Assembly: GCA_045535815.1 (NCBI GenBank)
Contig: JAZSMJ010000018.1
Coordinates: 1 to 57,464, forward strand
DNA: 57,464 bases
Origin: JAZSMJ01 sp045535815
GTDB taxonomy: Bacteria > Bacillota > Clostridia > Oscillospirales > CAG-272
Reading direction: 5' to 3'
Part shown: in pieces, positions 26,097-35,163 of the stretch
How positions within the stretch are numbered: the stretch's first letter is position 1
Layout: each line of letters begins with the position of its first letter
Notes under the pieces: model-generated
Told to the model about the DNA's origin: nothing
What the model saw: the letters and a program-made list of their open reading frames with translations, nothing else
Databases searched by the model: none
Made by a program: the position numbers and the translations under genes

Positions 26097-26233
26097 AATA
26101 AATGTATATAAATTATGTATCATTTTGTGGTATTTTTTTGCTGAAGTGTATACTTTTTAAATAAATTATACCCTTCTGCCCCACCAAATCGATACCGTTA
26201 TTTTATAAATTTTTTAATGGGAGGAATAAATCT

Positions 26234-29200
26234 ATGTTCAAAAGAACACTTTCAGCTCTGCTTGCCGTAATTACGGTATTCAGCTCATTTGCTGTATTTA
26301 CCGTTGGAAGCTCAGCTGACGGCTTTTCTGTGAGCGGAGACGTAAAAAGCATGAATCCGAACAACGCAGCAACAGCCGAACTTAAAAAGGACGGAGTAAC
26401 CGTTTATACAACAACCATCGCTGCATCTGAAGGAGACGGCGAGATCATCCAAGAATTTGAATTTACCGGCGTTGCAGCAGATACATACGATCTCGTTGTA
26501 TCTAAAGCAGGCCATCTCAGCGCAACAGTAAACGGCGTTATTGTTGATGAAAACGTTGATCTCAGTGACTATGCTATCAACCTTATCCCCGGTGATATCG
26601 ATAACGACGGATATATCGACGGTACAGACGTATCTTACTTCGTTGCAGATCTTGGAAAAGCTGCAAAAGATGCATTATACGCAGGTTCTGATATCAACGG
26701 CGATACATTCCGTGACGGCGTTGACGTTTCAGTGCTTGCATTTAATCTCTTAAAGGCTGCTACCGAGTTTGATTATGTTGATCCTACTCCCGATGAGCCC
26801 GCTGAAGACGAGGACGAAGGCGCATACACTACAGTACATCTCCACAGTTGTGACGAGCAGCTCGGTGCATTCGGTGCAGGTAACTTCTCAGTAGTAAAAG
26901 AGAATGCCCCCGAGGGTACGGGCTACTACTCCTCTACCGGCACATCTCCGGCAGTTGGATATGCATCTGTAATAGCAATACTTGCTGACGTTGACTTTAC
27001 AGATTATATGGAAAACGCTTCCATTAAATTCAAGGCCTACGTTGACGATCTTTCAAAATCAACCGCAATCTATTTCACTCTTTACGATCACGTTGAAAAC
27101 AAGACAACACAGTATGAGATTTCTGCAGAATCTCTCGAAAACGGATGGAACGACGTTATTATACCGCTCAATTCATTTAAGAATGGCGGCACAGACGTTA
27201 CAAAGATCTGGGCTATCGAGTTTGCATCTCATATAAAGAACGGAGAAACTATAACCGTTGGTATGGATGATCTTAACATCCTCGTTCCCGTTGAATATGA
27301 AACCACCGTTCTTCACACCTGTGACGCTCTTATGGGATCATGGGGTAACGGTCTTACAGTAGAGACAGACGATCCGGTAGAAGGCACGGGTTACTTCTCC
27401 TCTACAGCTGATTCTTCTTCCTACAACGCAATAGTTGCGGATATCGTTGATACAGATTTCACCGATTATATGGAAGACGGAGTATTAAAGTTCCACACAA
27501 GAATAACCGATAAAACAGCAGTTGAAAAATTTGCTATCAGATTCTATGACAAAAACGGTGGAGTTACCGATTACGCCATAGATACAGATAAGGTCGGAGA
27601 AGATTGGTCGGAAGTAACAATCAAGCTCAGCGACTATCTTACAGTAGGTACCGCATTTGCAAACGTATGGGCTATTGAGCTTTATACAAAGGCACCCACA
27701 AAGGCTGTAACGGTTGACTGGGATAACCTCAGACTTTCAGTTCCAAAGAAGGAAGCTGAAGAAGGTGGCGACGAAAACGCAGAAGTTATTTCTACAATGC
27801 TTATGAACTGCGATAAAACAGACGGAGCATGGACTAACCCTGATACCTCGATCGTTCTTAAAACAGACGACCCTCAGGAAGGAACAGGATATATCGCTTT
27901 AACGGCAACACAGAGCCAGACTTATCCCGCTGCAGTTTTCTGCGCTCACTTTGGCGGAAATGCGTTGGATGTTTCTGCTTACAAGAAAAACGGTACGCTT
28001 TCCTTTGACCTCTACGTTGACGACGTATCCAAGCTCAATATTGCAGGCGAAGGATATGCGAATTTTGAGCTTTACAACCAGGACAATTCCAAACAAATCG
28101 TTTGGACACTTCACGGTAAGAACATCGTAAACGGTTGGAACTCTCTCGAATTTCCCGTTTCAGATATAATCCGCGACACCGGATTTAATTACGATGAAGC
28201 TTATCAGTTCAGACTCTTCATTTATCTCAAGGAAGGTCAGACTGTTAATTTGGGTATGGACAACATAAAAATGTCAGCAGTAATTCAAAAGGAACTCATC
28301 ACTCAGCAGCTCAACAACTGTGACGACTTTACAGGTTGTTGGGGTGACGGTGATTACCACGTAACAGAAGATGCTCCCGAAGGTACAGGTTACGTTGCTG
28401 CTACAGGTCTTCAGGTACCCGTAATATGTATCCCCTTTGCAGGTGCTCCTGACATATCCGATTTCAAGAAAGGATATATCTACCTCAAGCTTTACGTAAA
28501 TGACGTTTCCAAGTTCCCGAGCGGTGTCAATTTTGATATCTGGGATATTTCCTCAAACGTTGGTAACATAGTTGCATGGAATCTCCTCCCTGTTCAGCTC
28601 AAGAACGGTTGGAACGATATCAAGCTTGAATTTGCAAAAGGATCTGTAGGCGGATTTGATTTCAAGGCTCTTAACAATATAAGACTTTACGCTCTTAACG
28701 CTGATCCCAGTGGTATCGTTGGTATCGACGACATAGGCATTGGAATCCTCAAGGATCCCACAGTTCCGAAGTATACGATTACGTTCGAAGCAGGCGAGGG
28801 TGTTGGTGATACCTTTACATCCGATCCCATCGAAGAAAAGACAGATTTCGCTCTTCCCGAATGTCCCTTCACTAAGGACGGATACGAATTCAAGGGCTGG
28901 AGCAACGGAGAAATATTCCTTCCCGCAGGATATGAATATTACGTTACTGAAGACGTAACACTTACAGCTCTTTGGATAGAAGATGACGGTTCTGATGCTG
29001 TAAGAGACTACACTAACGAATACGTTATGGCAACCGCTTACGAAAATTCAGTTATAAACGAAGGCTCTGCTAATCACAAGGCAGCCATTGCAAAGGTTAT
29101 GCAGAAGGCTGAAAACGGCGAAGCAATAACAGTTCTCTTCCTTGGTGACTCTATCACTCAGGGCGCAGGCGGCAGCGCAGGCAATACTTATGCAGAGCTT

Positions 29201-30142
29201 GTAAGAGACTGGTGGAAGAACACCTTCCCGAATGCAACTGTTAACTACATCAACCGCGGTATCGGATCTACAGAAGGTATGCTCGGCGCAGCAAGAATCA
29301 CCAATGACGTTCTTGCAAGCAACCCCGACTTCGTAGTATTCGACTACGGTACAAACGACTACGGACTTCCCTACGGTCAGGAAGCATTTGAAGGTATAGT
29401 TACACAGCTCAAGGCTGCAGGAGTTGCATTCCTTAACAGCAATGCCTGCCCGAGAAGCGGTAACAACCTTGAAAGCGAAGACGCTCAGGTAAACGCAGCT
29501 TACGGCGTTCCTCAGATCGGCTTCAAGAGCGCATACCTCAACTTCACAAAGATGGAAAACGCTCCCGAAGGCTTCAGTGCAAACGAGGTTTGGACATCCG
29601 ATAACGTTCACCCCTCCAACCGCGGACACTTCCTTATTGCTGATCTTATAGGTCACTATCTTGACAGCATCTACGATGCATACAAGGCAGGAACGATAAC
29701 TCCCGCAGATCTTGACAAGACTCTTCCTGCAGCAGTAACAGCAAACGGATACGCTAATGCTTACCTGCTTGAATCTAACGATACCACAGGCGTATGCACG
29801 GTTGAAGCAAATGGATTTACAGCATATAACGTAAACACTGCTCACTTCAACACAGATATGGACGGATGGAAGGCAACTTCAGCAGGCTCCTCTATCAAGT
29901 TTACATCCGATGCAGGATACGTTCAGCTCTTCTTCTACCAGCAGGCAGCAGCAGGAACGGTTGAAATCTACGTTGACGGTACGTTAAACACAACGTTTAC
30001 AATTGGTTCCGGATCTTGGCCGCATCAGTGGACGAACGTTCTCCATACAAATGACGGTCAGAGCCACGTTATTGAAATAAAGACCAAGACAAATGATCCT
30101 GTAGTAATTACAGCAGTCGGTCTTGCAAACTTTGCTGACTGA
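26234..30142 (+). CDS. Secreted dockerin protein with SGNH hydrolase domain
   Basis: A 1302-residue secreted protein, paralogue of its neighbours. Order: signal peptide (FKRTLSALLAVITVFSSFAV); carboxypeptidase-regulatory-like domain with the same SMNPNNAATAELKKDG block as the first protein; dockerin (about 120-179) with loops DIDNDGYIDGTD and DINGDTFRDGVD; four copies of the unnamed ~160-residue module (from about 199, 357, 519 and 688); InlB-type repeat (846-915); SGNH domain with complete motifs, Ser973 in FLGDSITQGAGG, GTNDYG, and Asp1123/His1126 in DNVHPS; and the C-terminal domain ending LANFAD. Probably a deacetylase/esterase on plant or host glycans (inference). GGGAGGAATAAATCT precedes the ATG, and a terminator separates it from the next gene. 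Confidence 0.88.
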   Translation: MFKRTLSALLAVITVFSSFAVFTVGSSADGFSVSGDVKSMNPNNAATAELKKDGVTVYTTTIAASEGDGEIIQEFEFTGVAADTYDLVVSKAGHLSATVNGVIVDENVDLSDYAINLIPGDIDNDGYIDGTDVSYFVADLGKAAKDALYAGSDINGDTFRDGVDVSVLAFNLLKAATEFDYVDPTPDEPAEDEDEGAYTTVHLHSCDEQLGAFGAGNFSVVKENAPEGTGYYSSTGTSPAVGYASVIAILADVDFTDYMENASIKFKAYVDDLSKSTAIYFTLYDHVENKTTQYEISAESLENGWNDVIIPLNSFKNGGTDVTKIWAIEFASHIKNGETITVGMDDLNILVPVEYETTVLHTCDALMGSWGNGLTVETDDPVEGTGYFSSTADSSSYNAIVADIVDTDFTDYMEDGVLKFHTRITDKTAVEKFAIRFYDKNGGVTDYAIDTDKVGEDWSEVTIKLSDYLTVGTAFANVWAIELYTKAPTKAVTVDWDNLRLSVPKKEAEEGGDENAEVISTMLMNCDKTDGAWTNPDTSIVLKTDDPQEGTGYIALTATQSQTYPAAVFCAHFGGNALDVSAYKKNGTLSFDLYVDDVSKLNIAGEGYANFELYNQDNSKQIVWTLHGKNIVNGWNSLEFPVSDIIRDTGFNYDEAYQFRLFIYLKEGQTVNLGMDNIKMSAVIQKELITQQLNNCDDFTGCWGDGDYHVTEDAPEGTGYVAATGLQVPVICIPFAGAPDISDFKKGYIYLKLYVNDVSKFPSGVNFDIWDISSNVGNIVAWNLLPVQLKNGWNDIKLEFAKGSVGGFDFKALNNIRLYALNADPSGIVGIDDIGIGILKDPTVPKYTITFEAGEGVGDTFTSDPIEEKTDFALPECPFTKDGYEFKGWSNGEIFLPAGYEYYVTEDVTLTALWIEDDGSDAVRDYTNEYVMATAYENSVINEGSANHKAAIAKVMQKAENGEAITVLFLGDSITQGAGGSAGNTYAELVRDWWKNTFPNATVNYINRGIGSTEGMLGAARITNDVLASNPDFVVFDYGTNDYGLPYGQEAFEGIVTQLKAAGVAFLNSNACPRSGNNLESEDAQVNAAYGVPQIGFKSAYLNFTKMENAPEGFSANEVWTSDNVHPSNRGHFLIADLIGHYLDSIYDAYKAGTITPADLDKTLPAAVTANGYANAYLLESNDTTGVCTVEANGFTAYNVNTAHFNTDMDGWKATSAGSSIKFTSDAGYVQLFFYQQAAAGTVEIYVDGTLNTTFTIGSGSWPHQWTNVLHTNDGQSHVIEIKTKTNDPVVITAVGLANFAD

Positions 30143-30163
30143 TAAAACAAATTCATACTGCAT

Positions 30164-30201
30164 TAAGCGCTCCTCTCAGAAATGAGTGGAGCGCTTTTTA
30201 T
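30164..30201 (+). terminator. Terminator after the second dockerin-SGNH gene
   Basis: Stem aagcgctcc / ggagcgctt with a structured loop and the tail tttttatt. Confidence 0.88.
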
Positions 30202-30315
30202 TAATTTTCACTAATAAGAAGGTGTTAATTTTTACGTTTACAATATATATTTTTTTTGGTGTTTGTGGTACAATTAATAAGCAATGATAATATTTGAGAA
30301 AGGATTCAAATTAAT

Positions 30316-32892
30316 ATGAAAACCAAGCTTTTGATAGCTCTTTTGCTTGCCGTCACTTTACTCGCAGCTTTTGCGCTGACTTCATGCGACGGAGAGGAAA
30401 AGACAAATCTTGAAACAAGCGGTCAGGAAGAATCCGCATCCGATGATACAAGCATCGATGCAGTAACTGAAGCTGATACAGCTGAAGAGACCGATCCTTC
30501 CGAAACGACAGAAGAAGAAACCTCACCTATTGAAACAGAGCCTGAGGAAGAAGTTGTTTACGAGACTATAGTACTCGCAAACTGCGATGCATTAAACGGC
30601 GCATTCGGTGCAGGTAATTTTTCATTATCTACCGAAAATGCACCCGAAGGAAGCGGTTATTATACTTCAAACGGTGAAAATCCCAGCAACACTTATATTT
30701 CAACTATAGCAATTCTCTCAGACGTTGATTTTACCGAATATATTGAGAGCGCTACCATTCAGTTCAAGGCGTATGTCGACGATGTTTCGGCTGTGTCGAC
30801 TGCACTCCTTACGCTATACGATCATATTGAAAACAAAACCACCGGTTACAAGATACCGACAGAATCTCTTTCTAACGGTTGGAATGACGTCTCTATTCCC
30901 CTTAATACGTACGTAAGCGGCGGAACTGACGTAACAAAGATATGGGCAATAGAATTTGCGACTCATTTAAATACAGATACCAAGGCAGTGATAGGTATGG
31001 ACGAACTTAATCTTCTTGCTCCAAAGGGAGACAAATCAGAATTAGAATTAATAACGCAGAATCTTACCTCCTGCGATAACGGCAGAGGTGCATGGGGCGA
31101 AGGCTATAAGCACGTTACAGAAAATGCTCCCGAGGGAAGCGGTTATTTTGCGGCAACCCATTCAGCAACACCGGTTATCTGCGTACCTTTTGACAAAACG
31201 ACAGACATCTCATCCTTTAAGAAGGGTTATTTATCTCTCAAGATCTACGTAAACGATGCATCTAAGCTTACAAACGGAATAGGTATTGACGTTTGGGATA
31301 ACACGGCTGACGGTGCTAATACTGTTGGATGGAATATTTCCGCAAGCTCCCTTCAGAACGGATGGAATGACGTTACACTTGACTTCGCAGGAACGTCTTC
31401 AGGCGGATTTGATTTCACCAAAGCAAAAAACATCAGAATTTTCTCTGTTGATGCAGGATCTGAGGTTACTATAGGTATTGACGCTGTCAAGGTTGAAAGA
31501 GTATATGATCCAAACGTTGCGACCCACACACTTACCTTTAATCCCGGTGAAGGCACAGGTGAAATATTCACGGCAGAAGGTATTGAAACAGAAACCGAGT
31601 ATATCCTTCCCGAGTGCACCTTCACTAAGGACGGATACGTATTCAAAGGCTGGAGCAACGGAGAAATGTTCTATGGCGGTGGCTACGAATACTTTGTAAA
31701 TAAAGATGAAACTCTTACCGCCGTTTGGATAGAGGATGACGGTTCAAGCGAAGAAAGGGATTACGCAATGGAATATGTAATGAACACTGCTTACAAGAAC
31801 TCTGTAATAAACGATGCTTCCGAAAACCATAAGGCTGCCATCGCAAAAGTAATGCAGAAGGCTGAAAACGGCGAAACTATCACCATCGTCTTCCTCGGCG
31901 ACTCAATCACACAGGGTGCGGGCGCAGGCGTACGTACCTGCTATGCGGCACTCGTCAGCAAGTGGTGGGATCAGACCTTCCCGGATGCTAAGATAAACTA
32001 CATAAACAACGGCATAGGCTCTACCGAGGGTATGCTCGGTGCGGCACGAGTACCTAAGGAAGTAATTGGTCTTGATCCCGATTTCGTAGTATTTGACTTC
32101 GGTACAAACGACTACGGCCTTCCCTACGGTCAGGAAGCATTCGAGGGTATAGTTGCTCAGCTTAAGGCTGCAGGCATTGCGTTCCTTAACAGCAACGCTT
32201 GTCCGAGAAGCGGTAACAACCTTGAAGACAAGGATGCAGAAGTTAACGCAGTATACGGCGTTCCGCAGATAGGCTTCAAGAGTGCATATCTTGAATTCAC
32301 CAAGATGGTTAACGCTCCCGAGGGCTTCTCTGCAGACAGAGTCTGGACGTCCGATAACGTTCATCCCTCTGAGCGCGGTCACTTCCTTATAGCTGATCTT
32401 ATCAACCACTATCTTGAAAGCATCTATGCTGAATACAAGGCAGGCAATATTACTCCTGCAGATCTTGATACCACACTTCCCACTCCCGTTACAGCAAACG
32501 GTTATGCTGATGCATATCTCCTTGAATCTACAGACACAGATATTTGCACAGTCGAAGCTAACGGATTCGAGGCATACAACGTAAAGAGCGATCATTTCAA
32601 TACCGATATGCACGGATGGAAGGCTACAGAAAAAGATTCGACGATCAAGTTTACAACCGATGCAGGTTACTTCCAGCTCTTCTTCTGTCAGCAGTCAAGA
32701 GCAGGAAGCGTTGAGATATACGTTGACGGCAAGCTTACCACAACCTTCTCAATAGGCAGTGGCTCATGGCCTCATCAGTGGCATAACGCTTACCACACAG
32801 ATGATGGCAAGACTCACACCGTTGAGCTTAAAATGACCTCTGATTCCCCCGTTGTTATAACGGCAATCGGACTTGCAAACTTCGCAGACTAA
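30316..32892 (+). CDS. SGNH hydrolase lipoprotein (no dockerin)
   Basis: An 858-residue lipoprotein: signal peptide with lipobox LTSC (lipidated Cys24), a Thr/Glu/Asp-rich linker to about residue 80, two copies of the ~160-residue module (from about 86 and 245), an InlB-type repeat (about 404-475), SGNH domain (Ser530 in FLGDSITQGAGA, GTNDYG, Asp680/His683 in DNVHPS) and the shared C-terminal domain ending LANFAD. From the InlB repeat onward it is nearly the same as the preceding protein, so the pair arose by tandem duplication. Lipid anchoring replaces the dockerin, which suggests a cell-bound version of the same activity. AAAGGA lies 11 bases before the ATG. A GGTACAAT -10-like element lies at 30267-30274, but no good -35 is seen. 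Confidence 0.88.
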   Translation: MKTKLLIALLLAVTLLAAFALTSCDGEEKTNLETSGQEESASDDTSIDAVTEADTAEETDPSETTEEETSPIETEPEEEVVYETIVLANCDALNGAFGAGNFSLSTENAPEGSGYYTSNGENPSNTYISTIAILSDVDFTEYIESATIQFKAYVDDVSAVSTALLTLYDHIENKTTGYKIPTESLSNGWNDVSIPLNTYVSGGTDVTKIWAIEFATHLNTDTKAVIGMDELNLLAPKGDKSELELITQNLTSCDNGRGAWGEGYKHVTENAPEGSGYFAATHSATPVICVPFDKTTDISSFKKGYLSLKIYVNDASKLTNGIGIDVWDNTADGANTVGWNISASSLQNGWNDVTLDFAGTSSGGFDFTKAKNIRIFSVDAGSEVTIGIDAVKVERVYDPNVATHTLTFNPGEGTGEIFTAEGIETETEYILPECTFTKDGYVFKGWSNGEMFYGGGYEYFVNKDETLTAVWIEDDGSSEERDYAMEYVMNTAYKNSVINDASENHKAAIAKVMQKAENGETITIVFLGDSITQGAGAGVRTCYAALVSKWWDQTFPDAKINYINNGIGSTEGMLGAARVPKEVIGLDPDFVVFDFGTNDYGLPYGQEAFEGIVAQLKAAGIAFLNSNACPRSGNNLEDKDAEVNAVYGVPQIGFKSAYLEFTKMVNAPEGFSADRVWTSDNVHPSERGHFLIADLINHYLESIYAEYKAGNITPADLDTTLPTPVTANGYADAYLLESTDTDICTVEANGFEAYNVKSDHFNTDMHGWKATEKDSTIKFTTDAGYFQLFFCQQSRAGSVEIYVDGKLTTTFSIGSGSWPHQWHNAYHTDDGKTHTVELKMTSDSPVVITAIGLANFAD

Positions 32893-32902
32893 AAAAGGAT
32901 AA

Positions 32903-32940
32903 TACCCCGAAGGAAGTGATTCCTTCGGGGTGCTTTTTTG
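32903..32940 (+). terminator. Terminator after the SGNH lipoprotein gene
   Basis: Stem accccgaagga / tccttcggggt with tail gcttttttg. Confidence 0.92.
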
Positions 32941-32942
32941 CA

Positions 32943-32981
32943 AAAAATAAAGGTCAACGGTTATTTGTCCGCTGACCTTAT
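32943..32981 (-). terminator. Terminator of ftsZ (end of the dcw cluster)
   Basis: Stem aaggtca-cgg / ccg-tgacctt with one mismatch; on the minus strand it is followed by tttattttttg. Confidence 0.85.
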
Positions 32982-32992
32982 ATTTTGTTTTA

Positions 32993-34114
32993 TTATTTAT
33001 TGTTATTGAAAAGATTAAGAATATCGCCGTAATCTTCAGCAGAAAGAACCTCTTCCTGTGAATCTTCAGCCACTTCAGCAGCCTTTGCAGCTTCAGCTGC
33101 CTTTGAGAAGCTTGTCTCACCTGCAGTCTTAGCGGTTGCGCCGAGCTTTGTATTCTTTCCGTCCTCAAAGTTTGTTGCGATAACGGTAATGCTGAGCTTG
33201 TCGTCAAAGCTGTCGTCATACGCAACACCCCAGATGATGTTTGCATCGGGATGAGCCTTTTCGGAAACCATTGTAGCTGCGAGAGTAACCTCGTCGAGAG
33301 TAATATCGGGAGATGCTGTAAAGTTGATGATAATACCCTTTGCACCTGCGATAGAGGACTCGAGAAGCGGACTGGATATAGCAAGCTGAGCCGCCTGAGT
33401 TGCCTTTTCCTTACCTTCCGCAACACCGACACCCATATGTGAGTATCCGGAGTTCTGCATAATGGTAGTAACGTCTGCAAAGTCAAGGTTGATGACACCC
33501 TCGGCAACGATAAGCTCAGATATGCTCTGAACACCGTGCTTAAGAACGTCGTCAGCTACGTCAAATGCATTTGCAAGAGTTATCTTTGTATCAGAAACCT
33601 GCTTAAGTCTTTCGTTGGGGATAACGATAAGAGAGTCAACGTAATCGCAAAGATTTGCAATACCCTCTTCTGCTGTACGCATTCTCTTGTTACCTTCAAA
33701 AGCGAAAGGCTTGGTTACGATACCAACTGTAAGTATACCCATTTCCTTAGCAATCTTTGCTACTACGGGAGCTGCGCCTGTACCTGTACCGCCACCCATT
33801 CCTGCAGTGATAAATACCATATCGGTATCCTTTAAGCAGTTTGTGATCTCTTCGGAGCTTTCATCAGCTGCCTGAGCTCCTATCTCAGGGTTGGAGCCTG
33901 CTCCTCTACCCTTTGTCAGTTTGTCACCGATGGAAATTTTTGTTTCTGCGCTTGATCTGATAAGTACCTGCTTATCGGTATTGATAGCAATGTATTCAAC
34001 ACCCTTTATTCCGGCTCTTATCATTCTGTTTACTGCGTTGTTTCCGCCGCCGCCTACACCTATTACCTTAATTTTTACTATGCTGTTTAAGTTTCCATCC
34101 ATCTCGAAAGGCAT
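32993..34114 (-). CDS. ftsZ: Cell division protein FtsZ
   Basis: A 373-residue tubulin-like GTPase that polymerises into the Z ring. GTP-binding elements are intact: GVGGGGNNAVNRM, the tubulin signature GMGGGTGTGAAPV, and the T7 loop NLDFADV that completes the neighbouring active site. After the core (about residue 320) comes an Ala/Glu-rich linker, and the protein ends YGDILNLFNNNK, a degenerate form of the C-terminal peptide that usually reads like DIPTFLRNR. AGGAGG precedes the ATG. It ends the cluster and is followed by a terminator. ftsA, its frequent upstream partner, is not present. Confidence 0.97.
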   Translation of the reverse strand: MPFEMDGNLNSIVKIKVIGVGGGGNNAVNRMIRAGIKGVEYIAINTDKQVLIRSSAETKISIGDKLTKGRGAGSNPEIGAQAADESSEEITNCLKDTDMVFITAGMGGGTGTGAAPVVAKIAKEMGILTVGIVTKPFAFEGNKRMRTAEEGIANLCDYVDSLIVIPNERLKQVSDTKITLANAFDVADDVLKHGVQSISELIVAEGVINLDFADVTTIMQNSGYSHMGVGVAEGKEKATQAAQLAISSPLLESSIAGAKGIIINFTASPDITLDEVTLAATMVSEKAHPDANIIWGVAYDDSFDDKLSITVIATNFEDGKNTKLGATAKTAGETSFSKAAEAAKAAEVAEDSQEEVLSAEDYGDILNLFNNNK

Positions 34115-34213
34115 GATCTATATCCTCCTAAAAAACTTTCAGTTATCCTTTTCTTTATCATACTATCTGCAGTTACTGCCTGCAAATCGACAGAAATACA
34201 ATATTATATATTA

Positions 34214-34242
34214 ATGATAATATTTTTTCGTCACTTATGCAA
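34214..34242 (-). promoter_or_regulatory. Possible promoter of ftsZ
   Basis: TTGCAT (34237-34242), 17 bases, TATCAT (34214-34219) on the minus strand in the 174-base gap between ftsQ and ftsZ. Both elements deviate from consensus. Confidence 0.4.
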
Positions 34243-34288
34243 TACATTTTATTAAAATTAAAGATATTTTTACATTTTTTTAATCATA

Positions 34289-35134
34289 TTAACCAAGTTC
34301 GACCTTTTCATCGAGTATAACGAAGCCGGGATTGCTCTGAACGTCCATTGTTCCCTTGTCTCCGGCGGAGAATGATTTAAGCATCTCCGATGCAAACAGC
34401 AGCTTTTCGGTTATATCGTTTGTATTGCCAAGCTTGATACGGAACTCTCCGTGCTCTCCGGAGTAAACGACGTATATACCGAATCTGTTTGCGCAGTTTA
34501 CGACCGTTATATCTTCATAAAGTGCCGACTCTCTTAATTCTCCGATAACCTTATTCATATACTCGTATGAATCGTTACTCTTGAACAGAACCGTTCTGCC
34601 GAGAACGCAGTATCGTATATCGGGGGGTGTCAGCTTCATAAGCACTCCGTAGCCCTTGTCAAGCTCCTGCGGATCTGTTACCATTTCAAGAACCTTTAAT
34701 GTTTGAGATACGACGAAGTATTCTCCTCCTATCTCGATATAATATTCCGGCTTTTCCTCGGTTATATCAAGCACTACGGTAGACGGTATCTGCCGTCCGA
34801 TCTTTACGTTCATTATGTAGGGGAAATTCAAGATAAGATCCCGCTTTATCTGAGAAGTGTTGAGAAGGAACATATTATCATCCGTTTTGACGCCGCTGTT
34901 TTCGACTATTTCCAAATCACTGTATTCGGTGTTTCCTCTGACGTCAATATCCGCTACCCTGAAGAAAACTGCCGCACAGACAACAGCAAACAGAGCGCAA
35001 AGCCCCAGGGCAATGACCCCGTATAAGATCCTTCCCCTGATCAGCTTATGCTTGTTTCTGATCCTCAGCCTCTCAAACGAATTATTGGATATAAGCTCCT
35101 CGTTTGACAGCGATACTTTCTTTTCCTTCTTCAT
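34289..35134 (-). CDS. ftsQ: Cell division protein FtsQ/DivIB
   Basis: A 281-residue bitopic membrane protein: cytoplasmic N-terminus of about 35 residues, one membrane helix (ILYGVIALGLCALFAVVCAA), then a POTRA domain (VADIDVRGNTEYSDLEIVE, with NFPYIMNVKIGRQIPSTVVL) and a beta domain (EKPEYYIEIGGEYFVVSQ). It forms the FtsQLB/DivIB-FtsL-DivIC complex that controls septal wall synthesis. The nearest AAGGAG is about 20 bases from the ATG, so initiation may be weak or coupled. It lies between murG and ftsZ. Confidence 0.85.
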   Translation of the reverse strand: MKKEKKVSLSNEELISNNSFERLRIRNKHKLIRGRILYGVIALGLCALFAVVCAAVFFRVADIDVRGNTEYSDLEIVENSGVKTDDNMFLLNTSQIKRDLILNFPYIMNVKIGRQIPSTVVLDITEEKPEYYIEIGGEYFVVSQTLKVLEMVTDPQELDKGYGVLMKLTPPDIRYCVLGRTVLFKSNDSYEYMNKVIGELRESALYEDITVVNCANRFGIYVVYSGEHGEFRIKLGNTNDITEKLLFASEMLKSFSAGDKGTMDVQSNPGFVILDEKVELG

Positions 35135-35163
35135 TTCCCGACAGTGTCAGCGCTCCTTCGCCG

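Noticed and set aside
29048..29845. A 265-codon minus-strand frame, and a similar one at 31903-32613
   Set aside because: Both are antisense to the conserved SGNH domains of the paralogues; their similarity only mirrors that of the real genes.
32764..33534. A 256-codon minus-strand frame overlapping two genes
   Set aside because: It crosses the end of the SGNH lipoprotein gene, two terminators and the ftsZ coding frame; translation is low-complexity.
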